DNA of 64,000 bases from Galbitalea sp. SE-J8 (lineage in GTDB: Bacteria > Actinomycetota > Actinomycetes > Actinomycetales > Microbacteriaceae). The position numbers and the translations under genes are program-made. Shown here piece by piece: positions 1 to 8,695 of the stretch (the stretch's first letter is position 1; every line of letters starts with the position of its first letter). The stretch spans positions 156,840 to 220,839 of the forward strand of contig NZ_JAUASV010000004.1 in NCBI RefSeq assembly GCF_030345695.1, read 5' to 3'. The notes beneath the pieces were generated by a model. The model made no database searches. It was given only the letters and a program-made list of their open reading frames with translations, and was not told the DNA's origin.

Positions 1-847
1 GCAGGAACATCACCTGCGCCCCGACCTTGAGCTCGAGCGCCTCGTCGGCCGGGTACGACCGGCCGCCGAAGTCGCCCTCGATCTCGGCGCGCGCGGTGAG
101 CGAGCGTCCCGGCAGCCGGCCGAGGGCGGTCGCGTTGATCCGGTTCACCGTGGCGTTCGTCGTCGCGAGCGTGATGACGCTGCCGTCGGGCACCGCCCGG
201 GCACCTGCGCCGTTGAGCGCCCCGGCGATCTCGGCCGTCACCATGCCGTGCCGCACGGCGTTCAGCATCCAGCGGAACTCGGGCTCGTTCTGCCGGTGCA
301 CGGTCGTGAGCTCGAAGATCGTGAGGTCGGTGTCGTCCCAGACGCGGGCGTCGAAGAACCAGATCGACCGGTAGCGGTCCGCGAAGTACGCCCGCTCCTC
401 GCCGTCGCCGGGCACCGGCGCGAGCTGGTACGGGTCGCCGAACAGCACCACCTGCACGCCGCCGAACGGCAGCCGCGAGCCGCGGGCCTGCTGCAGCGAG
501 CGGTCGATCGCGTCGAGCAGGTCGGCGTTGACCATCGAGATCTCGTCGATCACGAGCGTCTCGATCGTCGACAGCAGCCTGCGCGTCTGGGCGGTCTGCG
601 GGATCTGCTGATCGGCGATCACCCCGATCGGCAGCCGGAACAGCGAGTGGATCGTCTGCCCGCCCACGTTGAGCGCCGCGACGCCCGTCGGCGCGGCGAT
701 CACGAGCTGCTTCGAGGTGTTCGCCGCGAGGTGGTTCAGCAGCGTGGACTTGCCCGTGCCCGCCCGGCCGGTGACGAAGATGTTGTCCATCGTCGTCTCG
801 ATGCGCTCGTAGACCGCCCGCTGCTCGGGCGACAGCTCTGCCGGCAT
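1..847 (-). CDS. RecD/PIF1-like AAA helicase, partial (C-terminus outside window)
   Basis: The reading frame starts at the ATG at 847 and runs leftward off the window, giving about 282 visible residues. Near the N-terminus it has a Walker A motif GRAGTGKST (about residues 27-35) and further on a Walker B/DEAD-like VIDEISM (about 97-103). FGDPYQLAPVPG follows, typical of superfamily 1B DNA helicases of the RecD2/PIF1 type. Such enzymes unwind DNA 5' to 3' using ATP; the cellular role of this stand-alone actinobacterial form is not settled. The C-terminal helicase motifs lie outside the window. It is codirectional with the CopD-CtaG gene but separated by 67 bases, so it may have its own promoter. 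Confidence 0.85.
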   Translation of the reverse strand, partial: MPAELSPEQRAVYERIETTMDNIFVTGRAGTGKSTLLNHLAANTSKQLVIAAPTGVAALNVGGQTIHSLFRLPIGVIADQQIPQTAQTRRLLSTIETLVIDEISMVNADLLDAIDRSLQQARGSRLPFGGVQVVLFGDPYQLAPVPGDGEERAYFADRYRSIWFFDARVWDDTDLTIFELTTVHRQNEPEFRWMLNAVRHGMVTAEIAGALNGAGARAVPDGSVITLATTNATVNRINATALGRLPGRSLTARAEIEGDFGGRSYPADEALELKVGAQVMFL

Positions 848-914
848 CCGTCACCCTCCCCTGATCGTCGGACGCAGCACGATACCGTCGGACGGGGCAC
901 GACAACGGATGCCG

Positions 915-2993
915 CTACCGCGTGCCGCCGTCCACACGCGCGTCGTGCTCGGCCGCGCGCGCGAGCATCGCGTTGTACGCGTTGAGGTCGGCGTCGCCGT
1001 CGCGATCCGCCTTGCGGTCGATCCGCTTCTGCTCGCGTCCGTCGGCGAGGTACCACTGCACGGCGACGATCATCGCGACGATGACCGTCGGCACCTCGCC
1101 GATGCCCCACGCGATGCCGCCGCCGGTCTGCTGGTCGTCGATCGCGTTCGTGCCCCAGCCCATAGCGCCGTACCAGTCGGCGAGCAGCAGGCTCGTGCCG
1201 CTGAGCAGCGACAGCCCGAAGAAGGCGTGGAACGCCATCGTGCCGAGCAGCACGATGAGCTTCATCGGGTACGTCGCCTTCCTCGGCGAGGGGTCGACGC
1301 CCACGAGCGCGAACACGAACAGGTACCCCGTGAGCAGGAAGTGGATGGTCATCCACTCGTGCCCGACGTGGTCGAGCGTCGCCCAGCGGAACAGCGGCGA
1401 GTAGTAGAACACCCAGAGGCTGCCGGCGAACAGCACGGCCGCGACGATCGGGTTCGAGAGGATGCCGAAGAAGCGCGAGTGCACGAGCACGAGGATCCAC
1501 TCGCGGCCGCCGCGGGATCCGTCGTCGCGCCGGTGGATCGCGCGCAGGGCGAGCGTGATCGGGGCCGCGGGCACGAGCAGCACCGGCACCGCCATCGTGA
1601 GCGCCATGTGCGCGCTCATGTGGGCGCTGAACAGGAATCGCTCGTAGACGTTGACGCCGCCGTTGGTCACGTAGAACAGCGCCGCGAGGCCGAGCAGCCA
1701 GAGCACGGTGCGGTGGATCGGCCAGCGGTCGCCGCGGCGACGCAGACGGATGACGCCCGCGAGATAGAAGGCCGCCGCGAGCACGCAGACCACGAGCCAC
1801 AGCGAGTCGACGTTCCACAGCTCGACCAGCCGCGCCGGCGTGACGGGCGGCGGCAGCGGGCTGCCCGTGAGGATCTCGGCCGGGCTCGCTCCGTTGTCGG
1901 CCGACGCGGGCTGCTCGTCGACCGGCGTCGCCGTGCGCGCGAGCGCGGCCGCGACGCCCGACGCGATGCCCATGAAGGCGAGCTCGCCGACGACGAGCGT
2001 CCAGAACCAGGGCTTCTCGCGGCGGCCGGGGCGCAGCATCCGCCCGATGAGGAAGCGCCGCTGCACGATGCCGAACAGCCCAAGCGCGAGCAGCGCCGCG
2101 ACCTTGACGAGCACGAGCACGCCGTACGGCGTCGCGAGCGCGGACAGCGTGCCGACCCGGATCGCGGCGCTGATGTAGCCCGAGATCGCGACGACCACGA
2201 AGCAGACGAGCGCGATCGACGAGTACCGCGGCAGCAGGGTCGCGACGCGACCGACTCCGAAGCGCACGGATGCCACGGCGAGCGTCGCGAGTCCCCCGAC
2301 CCAGATCGCGGCGGCCGCGATGTGCAGGTAGATCGCGCTCGTCGCCGAGTCGTGGTCGGCGGTGCCGCCCGCGTGACCGCCGAGCGCGAGCGGGATGAGG
2401 CCGAGCACCGCGCCGATCGCGATGAGCGCGATCGCGGTGTGGTTGCGCACCGCGAAGCACAGCACGGTGAGCACGGCGCCGATGACCGTGGTCGCGAACA
2501 GCTGCTGGCCGAGCTGGTACTGCGTGAGGAACGTGCCGAGCACCTGGCCGAAACGGTCGTCGATCGACACCGTCTCCTCGGTCGTGTAGAGGAACGAGAG
2601 GAACGCGGTGAGCGCGCCCGCGACCGTCCAGATCGCGGCGGATGCGGCGGCGACGTCGAGTGCGGCGCCGTACTCGTCGGTGCGGGCCCGACCCGCGCGG
2701 GCCCGGTCGGCGCTGGCCCGGTCGGCGCTGCCCCGGTCGGCGCGGGTCCGGTCGGCGCTGCGCGCACGCTTCGGCGCGACGACGAACGTCGCGACGACGA
2801 GCGCGCCGATCGTTCCGGCCGCGCCGAGGTCGAGCAGCAGGTTGGCGAGCGGGAGCCCCCAGCGCACCACGGGACCGGCGCTCGAGAGCAGGCTCGGGTT
2901 CGCCCCGCCGCCGAAGGCGAGGGCCACGATCGCGGCGAGCGCCGCGACGAGCACGAGCACCGCCGGAGCCGCGATGCGCACTGCCCGATTCAC
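915..2993 (-). CDS. CopD/CtaG fusion membrane protein (copper handling, cytochrome c oxidase assembly)
   Basis: This 692-residue polytopic membrane protein has two halves. The N-terminal half (about 1-350) resembles CopD copper-transport membrane domains. The C-terminal half (about 370-650) matches the caa3-type CtaG assembly family, with His-rich stretches such as YERFLFSAHMSAHM and WMTIHFLLTGY. The likely role is copper delivery to the respiratory oxidase at the membrane. A low-complexity cytosolic loop (about 75-107) made of repeated S-A-D-R residues is encoded by a 15-base tandem repeat at 2699-2760. The start is the GTG at 2993, six bases after a TAGGCT hexamer, which suggests a leaderless mRNA. 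The fusion is common in actinobacteria; the loop is unusual. Confidence 0.88.
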   Translation of the reverse strand: MNRAVRIAAPAVLVLVAALAAIVALAFGGGANPSLLSSAGPVVRWGLPLANLLLDLGAAGTIGALVVATFVVAPKRARSADRTRADRGSADRASADRARAGRARTDEYGAALDVAAASAAIWTVAGALTAFLSFLYTTEETVSIDDRFGQVLGTFLTQYQLGQQLFATTVIGAVLTVLCFAVRNHTAIALIAIGAVLGLIPLALGGHAGGTADHDSATSAIYLHIAAAAIWVGGLATLAVASVRFGVGRVATLLPRYSSIALVCFVVVAISGYISAAIRVGTLSALATPYGVLVLVKVAALLALGLFGIVQRRFLIGRMLRPGRREKPWFWTLVVGELAFMGIASGVAAALARTATPVDEQPASADNGASPAEILTGSPLPPPVTPARLVELWNVDSLWLVVCVLAAAFYLAGVIRLRRRGDRWPIHRTVLWLLGLAALFYVTNGGVNVYERFLFSAHMSAHMALTMAVPVLLVPAAPITLALRAIHRRDDGSRGGREWILVLVHSRFFGILSNPIVAAVLFAGSLWVFYYSPLFRWATLDHVGHEWMTIHFLLTGYLFVFALVGVDPSPRKATYPMKLIVLLGTMAFHAFFGLSLLSGTSLLLADWYGAMGWGTNAIDDQQTGGGIAWGIGEVPTVIVAMIVAVQWYLADGREQKRIDRKADRDGDADLNAYNAMLARAAEHDARVDGGTR

Positions 2994-2999
2994 CGGTAC

Positions 3000-3005
3000 A
3001 GCCTA
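3000..3005 (-). promoter_or_regulatory. Candidate -10 box (TAGGCT) for a leaderless CopD-CtaG mRNA
   Basis: On the minus strand TAGGCT is followed by six bases (GTACCG) and the GTG start at 2993. A -10 hexamer this close puts the transcription start at the first base of the start codon. No Shine-Dalgarno sequence precedes the GTG. Confidence 0.5.
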
Positions 3006-3049
3006 GTTCGCCGCCCCTGAGCGGATGCCCGCACCCCTCCGCTGCACCC

Positions 3050-3790
3050 TCCCGCCGGTCGAGGAGCCCGCGAGCGCACCGCCCGCTGGTCGAGGAGCCC
3101 GCGCCCGCACCGCCCGCTGGTCGAGGAGCGCCCGAGCGAAGCGAGGACGCGTCTCGAGACCAACCTTCGGCACAGGAGCAGTGGTGGTCTCGAGACGCGA
3201 GCGACTCCGCCGCGCGCTCCTCGACCAACGAACAGGCCCCCACCCGCCGGTCGAGGAGCCCCCGAGCGAAGCGAGGACGCGTCTCGAGACCACACCCCCC
3301 ACCGGCACGGATACGTCATGGTCTCGAGACGCGAGCGACTCCGTCGCGCGCTCCTCGACCAACGAACAGGCCCCCACCCGCTGGTCGAGGAGCGCCCGAG
3401 CGAAGCGAGGACGCGTCTCGAGACCAACCTTCGGCACAGGAGCAGTGGTGGTCTCGAGACGCGAGCGACTCCGTCGCGCGCTCCTCGACCAACGAACAGG
3501 CCCCCACCGCCGGTCGAGGAGCCCCCGAGCGAAGCGAGCCGGCGTCTCGAGACCAACCTTCGGCACAGGAGCAGTGGTGGTCTCGAGACGCGAGCGACTC
3601 CGCCGCGCGCCCCTCGACCAACGAACAGGCCCCCACCCGCCGGTCGAGGAGCGCCCGAGCGAAGCGAGGACGCGTCTCGAGACCAACCTTCGGCACAGGA
3701 GCAGTGGTGGTCTCGAGACGCGAGCGACTCCGTCGCGCGCTCCTCGACCAACGAAGGGGGTCCGTCGCGCGCTCCTCGACCAACGGCGAA
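3050..3790. repeat. Tandem array of ~130-base palindromic units, plus half units
   Basis: This fills the 870-base gap between the CopD-CtaG start and hupB. GGTCGAGGAGC begins at about 3119, 3249, 3383, 3512 and 3642, giving five units with a period near 130. Each unit has a left arm (GGTCGAGGAGCGC, an inner mini-palindrome GAGCGAAGCGAG, then GTCTCGAGACCA), a spacer (ACCTTCGGCACAGGAGCAG), a right arm (TGGTCTCGAGACGC, inner mini-palindrome GCGACTCCGTCGC, then GCGCTCCTCGACC) and a linker AACGAACAGGCCCCCACC. The outer arm segments are inverted complements, so each unit can form a long branched hairpin. Two shortened copies precede the array (about 3057, 3088) and one half copy follows (3770). Long frames cross the array only because it lacks stop codons; I see no gene here. 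Confidence 0.93.
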
Positions 3791-3808
3791 GGCGGGGGCG
3801 GAACGACG

Positions 3809-3842
3809 AAGGGCGCCGCATCCGTTGGGATGCGGCGCCCTT
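3809..3842 (-). terminator. Hairpin terminator of hupB
   Basis: There is a perfect 15-base-pair stem (AAGGGCGCCGCATCC and its complement) with a four-base loop, 25 bases after the hupB stop. It has no long T-run, as usual for high-GC actinobacterial terminators. Confidence 0.8.
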
Positions 3843-3866
3843 CCGTATCGCGCGGGGCGATGGGAC

Positions 3867-4154
3867 TTACTTGGCGGCGGCCTTCAGCTTCGAGCCGGCG
3901 CTGACCTTGACACCGTTCGACGCGGCGATCTGGATCGCCTCGCCGGTCTGCGGGTTGCGGCCCGTGCGAGCGGCACGCGAGGTGCGCTCGAACGAGATCC
4001 AGCCCGGGATCGAGACCTTCACGTCGTCGGCGACGCTCTTCGAGACGACGGCGAAGAGCGCGTCGACGATGCCGTTGACATCCGCCTGGCTCTTGCCCGA
4101 CTCCGCCGCGACCGCGGCGACGAGCTCGGAACGGTTGAGGGACTTGTCAGCCAT
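3867..4154 (-). CDS. hupB: HU family DNA-binding protein
   Basis: At 95 residues it matches the normal HU/IHF length. It begins MADKSLNRSELVAAVAAESG and carries the FERTSRAARTGRNPQTG beta-arm signature that binds the DNA minor groove. HU compacts and bends DNA non-specifically in the nucleoid. The long Lys/Ala/Pro-rich C-terminal tail of mycobacterial HupB is absent; the protein ends KLKAAAK. The ATG at 4154 has a GAGGAGG ribosome-binding site. It is a single-gene unit, closed by a strong hairpin on one side and separated from rpsN by another on the other. Confidence 0.96.
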   Translation of the reverse strand: MADKSLNRSELVAAVAAESGKSQADVNGIVDALFAVVSKSVADDVKVSIPGWISFERTSRAARTGRNPQTGEAIQIAASNGVKVSAGSKLKAAAK

Positions 4155-4190
4155 GTGTGTCCTCCTCGGACGGTTGGGGGGTGACGCGCC

Positions 4191-4208
4191 CCGGGCCGTG
4201 AGGCCCGG
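4191..4208 (-). terminator. Short hairpin after rpsN
   Basis: CCGGGCC, a four-base loop and GGCCCGG form a perfect 7-base-pair stem 16 bases after the rpsN stop and upstream of hupB. It probably ends the rpmB-rpmG-rpsN transcript, though the stem is short and there is no T-run. Confidence 0.5.
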
Positions 4209-4223
4209 AATGCCGGGGAAAAC

Positions 4224-4529
4224 CTACCAGCTTGACTTCGTGATGCCGGGAAGCTCGCCACGGTGGGCCATGCCGCGGAAGCGGACACGGGAGATGCCGT
4301 AGCTCGAGAGGAAGCCGCGGGGGCGGCCGTCGATCGAGTCGCGGCCGCGCACGCGCACGGGCGACGCGTCGCGGGGGAGCTTCTGCAGGCCCAGGCGCGC
4401 GGCCTCGCGGGACTCGTCGGTGCCGTTCGGGTCGATGAGCGCCTTCTTCAGCTCCAGACGCTTCGCGGCGTAGCGCGCGACGATCTGAACGCGCTGGTCG
4501 TTCTTGGCGATCTTGCTCTTCTTGGCCAT
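4224..4529 (-). CDS. rpsN: 30S ribosomal protein S14 (zinc-independent type)
   Basis: It is 101 residues, the long form of S14. The signature [25 protein letters not shown] is present, and the CxxC pair of the short zinc-binding form is missing. It sits last in a rpmB-rpmG-rpsN operon. S14 helps assemble the head of the small subunit. In mycobacteria and streptomycetes clusters of this composition are zinc-responsive (Zur-repressed) alternatives to zinc-binding paralogues. Whether paralogues exist elsewhere in this genome cannot be seen here. Confidence 0.96.
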   Translation of the reverse strand: MAKKSKIAKNDQRVQIVARYAAKRLELKKALIDPNGTDESREAARLGLQKLPRDASPVRVRGRDSIDGRPRGFLSSYGISRVRFRGMAHRGELPGITKSSW

Positions 4530-4534
4530 GAGAC

Positions 4535-4702
4535 TTAGCGCTCCTCTCGGAATTCGACGTGCTTGCGCACGATGGGGTCGTACTTCTTGAGCACGAGACG
4601 GTCGGGGTTGTTGCGACGGTTCTTCTTCGTCACGTACGTGTAGCCCGTGCCGGCCGTCGAGCGGAGCTTGATGATCGGACGGATGTCCTGCTGCTTGGCC
4701 AT
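4535..4702 (-). CDS. rpmG: 50S ribosomal protein L33 (cysteine-free type)
   Basis: The 55-residue product starts [20 protein letters not shown] and contains [23 protein letters not shown], a full-length L33. It lacks the four cysteines of the zinc-binding form. The ATG shares one base with the stop codon of rpmB (TAATG), so the two are translationally coupled, and rpsN follows after five bases. Confidence 0.95.
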   Translation of the reverse strand: MAKQQDIRPIIKLRSTAGTGYTYVTKKNRRNNPDRLVLKKYDPIVRKHVEFREER

Positions 4703-4938
4703 TAGAGCTTGACCCCCTTGGCGAGCAGGTCCTTCACGACCGCCTCGATGCCCCGCGCGTCGATGACCTTGATGCCCTTGGCGGACAGCGTGAGGGTCAC
4801 GTTCTTACGGAGCGACGGCACGAAGTACGTCTTCTTCTGGATGTTCGGGTCGAAGCGGCGCTTCGTCCGACGGTGCGAGTGCGAGATGTTGTGTCCGAAA
4901 CCGGGAACGGCTCCGGTCACCTGGCAGACTGCTGCCAC
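4702..4938 (-). CDS. rpmB: 50S ribosomal protein L28
   Basis: The 78 residues start MAAVCQVTG and contain [14 protein letters not shown], the L28 signature. A single cysteine remains, so the zinc site of C+ L28 proteins is absent. It is first in the rpmB-rpmG-rpsN operon. The ATG at 4938 has a strong AGGAGG ribosome-binding site. L28 is a late-assembling component of the large subunit. Confidence 0.96.
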   Translation of the reverse strand: MAAVCQVTGAVPGFGHNISHSHRRTKRRFDPNIQKKTYFVPSLRKNVTLTLSAKGIKVIDARGIEAVVKDLLAKGVKL

Positions 4939-5181
4939 GGTTTCCTCCTGAGATGGCTACCGTGAGCCGCCCGGAGGCGGCTCACCCAAGGTCACTTGTC
5001 GGCGCACCCGCACCGGCTCACGCGAGTCCGGGCGCACATGGCAGCGGGGATCCGCCAGCCAAACGTCGAGTCTAGGCCGAACGGATGCGGTGCGGCAAGC
5101 TTCGGCTCGGCGGAACCACGGGCGCGATGCCTGATAATGGCATCGACCCCCGCCCTCTCCCGGACGACGGAGCCGATCCTC

Positions 5182-8100
5182 GTGTCCTTTCGCACGCGCC
5201 TGACCGCGCTGGCCTCCCGCGCGGTCCGCGCGGCGTACCGTCGCGCTCCGGTGGGCGGGCTCCCGGTCGGGCGCGCGCTGAAGACCGGCCTGTTCGACCT
5301 CGGATTCTACGTCGCCCAGACGGACATCGAGTTCGCCTCGGCGCGATTCGCCGCCCGGCACTACCTGCGCCGCGGGGCCGCGGCCGGACTGCTGCCACAC
5401 CCGGTCATCGACCCCGACCTCGCCCACGACGAGGCGCGCGCGCTGCGGCTGGCCCGCGCGATGGCCAGCGGCCGCGTCGAGTCGCACCGGTTCGCGACCC
5501 GGTTCGCCTGGACCGCGTACGCGGCCATCGAGCCCACCGCGACGCGGCACCCGGGCGGGGTGGTCGGTCACTTCGCGACGCGCTCGATGAGCACGGGATC
5601 GCGCGTCGTCGCGCTCGACGGGACGACGGCGGAGTGGGAGCCGTCGACGCCGCGGCAGCTCCGCCGACGCCGACGCTGGGTGGCAGTCATCACGGCATCC
5701 GGGCTGTTCGACGCGCGGTACTACAGCGCTCAGCTCGGCGTCGAGTTCCTCTCCGGGCGCGCCGCGGTCTGGCACTACGTCACCCTCGGCGAGGCCGCCG
5801 GCTTCAGCCCGAGCCCACTGTTCGAGCCCCAGTGGTACAACCGGCGCCGCGGATCGCGCCGCGGCTCCGCGTTCGCCGACTACCTGACGCGCGGCCGCGA
5901 GCTCAGTCCGCACCCGCACTTCGACACCGAGCGGTATCTCGCCGCTCACCCGGCCGCGACGGCGCACGCGCGCGGCCCGCTCGGCCACTTCCTCGACGCG
6001 ACCACGAGCACGACCACGACCGTGCCGTTCGACGACGCGACACCGCGCCGCAGCTGGTTCGTGCTGCGCAGCCAGCTGTTCGAGACCGCGCACCGGTTCG
6101 CGGCGAACACGGCCGCCCAGCGCTGGGCGGCACGCCGGCCGTGGGCGCCCGCCGCCGCGCGCGCCGAGAGCCGCCGCATCCGTCGTCTTCCCGCCCCGGG
6201 GCCGGACGCCACGGTCGCGGTGCTCGTGGATCTCGCCCTGGCCGGGGACGACCTCGCCGACACCCTCGCGACCGTGCGGGCGCAGACGCACCCCGCCGCG
6301 CAGCTCATCGCCGTCGGCACGCGCGCCGAGGCGAAGGCCGCGCGGCTCGGGCCGGACGCGCAGCACGTCGACGTCGACGAGTCGGCGAACCACGCCGAGC
6401 GCCTCGCCGCCGCCCTCGCCGAGGTCACCGCCGCGCACGTCTTCCCGTGGCACCCCGGCAGCCGCCTGCACCCCCGCTTCTTCGCCGACGCGCTCGCCGT
6501 GCTCGCCGACCGCGACGCCGAGCTCGTGTCGTGCGCCCTGGGCACCGGCCGCGCGCTCGACGCGACGGCGTGGGGCGCGCCGTTCGACGCCGAGGGGCTG
6601 ATCTGGGGCGACAGCACCGCGATCACGACCACGGCCGTGCTCAGCACGCGTCTCGCCCGCGCGGTCGGCGGCTACCGCACCGATCTGCCCGAGACCGCCG
6701 AGTGGGACCTGCTGCTGCGCGCGGCCCCCGCCACGGTGCCCGCATTCGCCGCGGTGCGTCACGTCACGTGGCCCGACGCCGCACCGCCCGAGGAGCGCGG
6801 CGAGGTGCACGTCGCCCGGTCGCGGGCGATCACGGACTGGGCGGACGCCGCATCCGTCCCGCGTGTCGCAGACCGCGTCTCGCTGCTCGTGCCGGTCTAC
6901 GAGAACTGGGAGCTCACCATCGACATGGTGCGCGCCACGCTCGACTCGGTCGACGGGCCCGACGTCGAGATCGTGCTGATCGACAACGGCTCCCGGCGCG
7001 CGATCGGCGCCCTCGTCGTCGCGGTGTGCGGGTACGACCCGCGCGTCCACTATCGACGGATGCCGCGGAACACCAACTTCGCGACCGGCTCGAACCTCGC
7101 CCTCCTCGCGAGCACGGGTGCCACCGTGATCTTCGCGAACAACGACACCGAGCCGGGCGGCGACTGGCTGGCTCCCCTCGTCGCGGCGCTCGAGGACCCG
7201 GCCGTGCGTGGCGCACAGCCGCTGCTGCGCTACCCGAACGGCACCGTGCAGGCAGCCGGCACGATGCTCATGCGTGCGACGCTGCCGTGGCACTTCCTGC
7301 AGGGCCACCCGGTCGAGGACGTGCTCACCGCCGACGTCCGCACGTTCGACGCGATCACCGCGGCGTTCTTCGCGGCCCGCGCCGACGAGATCATCGCCGT
7401 CGAGGGCTTCGACGCGCGCTACGAGAACGGCATGGAGGACATCGACCTGTGCCTGCGCCTCACCGAGCGCTTCGGCGGCGACTTCCGCGTCGCGCTGGAG
7501 GCCGAGGTGCTGCACAAGGAGAGCCAGACGGAGGGCCGGTTCGAGCGCACGCCCTACAACCGCGTGCTGTTCCTGGAGCGCTGGGGCGAGCGGATGCCGG
7601 CCCGGCCCGATCGCGCCGCGTACCAGGCGGCGGGCCTGCGCTACGTCTCGTACCGCACTGTCCGCGCTCACCGCTCCCGCCTCGCGCGCACCGGGATCGT
7701 GCAGCTCGAACGTCCCCCGCGTACCGTCGTCGACGGACCCGCGGCCGGCCTGCCCGCACTGCGCTGGGCGATCAAGATCGCCGCGCACGGCGATGCGCGC
7801 GGCGACGTCTGGGGCGACACGTTCTTCGCCGCCGACCTCGCGCGCGCGCTGCGCGACCTCGGGCAGGAGGTGGTCGTGGACCGCCGGCTGGCCCACGTGC
7901 GACCGGAGTCGGACTACCTCGACGACGTCGTGCTCGCCCTGCGCGGACTCGAACAGGTGCCCGTGCAGCCGGGCGCGACGAACCTGCTGTGGGTGATCAG
8001 CCATCCGGAGCTCGTGACCGAGCGCGAGCTGCACTCCGGCTTCGACGTCGCCTACGCGGCGAGCGCCGGGTGGGCGAGCGCCGCATCCGAGTGGAGCGGG

Positions 8101-8688
8101 CGCGCGGTGCGCCCGCTGTTGCAGGCGACCGACCCGCAGCGGTTCCACCCCGGCGCGGTCGACGACGAGCTCGCCGCCGACACGCTCTTCGTCGGACGCA
8201 CGCGCAAGGTCTTCCGGCCGATCGTGCGCGATGCGATCGCCGCCGGCGCCGACCTCGCGATCTTCGGCGACGGCTGGGACGCGTACCTCGACGAGCCCGG
8301 CCGCTTCGTGCGCGCCGACCACCTCGACAACGCCGAGCTCCCGCGTGCCTACCGCAGCGCGCGCATCGTGCTCAACGACCACTGGACCGAGATGGCCGAG
8401 CTCGGCTTCGTGTCGAACCGGCTGTTCGACGCGGCCGCCTCGGGGTCCCTCGTGGTGAGCGACGCCGTCGCCGGGCTCGACGAGCTCTTCGGCCCGCTCG
8501 TGCGCGTCTACGACGGCGTCGACAGCCTCGCGACCCTGCTCGCGACGGATGCGCCGGGCTGGCCGAGCGCGGACGAGCGCCGCGCGATCGCCGAACGCGT
8601 CGCCCGCGAGCACTCGTTCGCGGCGCGCGCCCGCACACTCCTCGCGGACGTGCTCGACGTCCGCGGCATCGAGCACGACCTCCGCTGA
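5182..8688 (+). CDS. Large multidomain glycosyltransferase (GT2 plus GT4-like) for surface glycan
   Basis: The product is 1168 residues from the GTG at 5182. Two related N-terminal segments (FDLGFYVAQ..HYLRRGAAAGLLPHP and FDARYYSAQ..HYVTLGEAAGFSPSP) are repeats often found on surface-polysaccharide transferases. A GT2-like region follows, then a complete GT2 domain (VSLLVPVYENWELT, FANNDTEPGGDW, GMEDIDLCLR) and a C-terminal GT4/CgeB-like domain (DVWGDTFFAADLARAL, FGDGWDAYLDEPGR, ASGSLVVSDAVAGLDELF). It probably polymerises or decorates a cell-wall glycan at the inner membrane face. The frame opens earlier (4996), but GGAG nine bases before 5182 and a GATAAT-like -10 at 5133 favour the GTG. 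Confidence 0.85.
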   Translation: MSFRTRLTALASRAVRAAYRRAPVGGLPVGRALKTGLFDLGFYVAQTDIEFASARFAARHYLRRGAAAGLLPHPVIDPDLAHDEARALRLARAMASGRVESHRFATRFAWTAYAAIEPTATRHPGGVVGHFATRSMSTGSRVVALDGTTAEWEPSTPRQLRRRRRWVAVITASGLFDARYYSAQLGVEFLSGRAAVWHYVTLGEAAGFSPSPLFEPQWYNRRRGSRRGSAFADYLTRGRELSPHPHFDTERYLAAHPAATAHARGPLGHFLDATTSTTTTVPFDDATPRRSWFVLRSQLFETAHRFAANTAAQRWAARRPWAPAAARAESRRIRRLPAPGPDATVAVLVDLALAGDDLADTLATVRAQTHPAAQLIAVGTRAEAKAARLGPDAQHVDVDESANHAERLAAALAEVTAAHVFPWHPGSRLHPRFFADALAVLADRDAELVSCALGTGRALDATAWGAPFDAEGLIWGDSTAITTTAVLSTRLARAVGGYRTDLPETAEWDLLLRAAPATVPAFAAVRHVTWPDAAPPEERGEVHVARSRAITDWADAASVPRVADRVSLLVPVYENWELTIDMVRATLDSVDGPDVEIVLIDNGSRRAIGALVVAVCGYDPRVHYRRMPRNTNFATGSNLALLASTGATVIFANNDTEPGGDWLAPLVAALEDPAVRGAQPLLRYPNGTVQAAGTMLMRATLPWHFLQGHPVEDVLTADVRTFDAITAAFFAARADEIIAVEGFDARYENGMEDIDLCLRLTERFGGDFRVALEAEVLHKESQTEGRFERTPYNRVLFLERWGERMPARPDRAAYQAAGLRYVSYRTVRAHRSRLARTGIVQLERPPRTVVDGPAAGLPALRWAIKIAAHGDARGDVWGDTFFAADLARALRDLGQEVVVDRRLAHVRPESDYLDDVVLALRGLEQVPVQPGATNLLWVISHPELVTERELHSGFDVAYAASAGWASAASEWSGRAVRPLLQATDPQRFHPGAVDDELAADTLFVGRTRKVFRPIVRDAIAAGADLAIFGDGWDAYLDEPGRFVRADHLDNAELPRAYRSARIVLNDHWTEMAELGFVSNRLFDAAASGSLVVSDAVAGLDELFGPLVRVYDGVDSLATLLATDAPGWPSADERRAIAERVAREHSFAARARTLLADVLDVRGIEHDLR

Positions 8689-8695
8689 CCCGCGC

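Noticed and set aside
915..3243. Overlapping long Arg-rich frames opposite the CopD-CtaG gene
   Set aside because: Such Arg/Ala/Gly-rich frames are antisense or shifted shadows caused by high GC; only the frame with hydrophobic helices and family motifs is real.
3119..3758. CRISPR array
   Set aside because: The repeated unit is long and the spacers are nearly identical between units; no cas gene is near. CRISPR needs short repeats with unique spacers.
2642..3904. Long open frames on both strands across the repeat array
   Set aside because: They arise because the repeat has no stop codons in several frames; the translations simply repeat the hairpin sequence and have no ribosome-binding site or homology.
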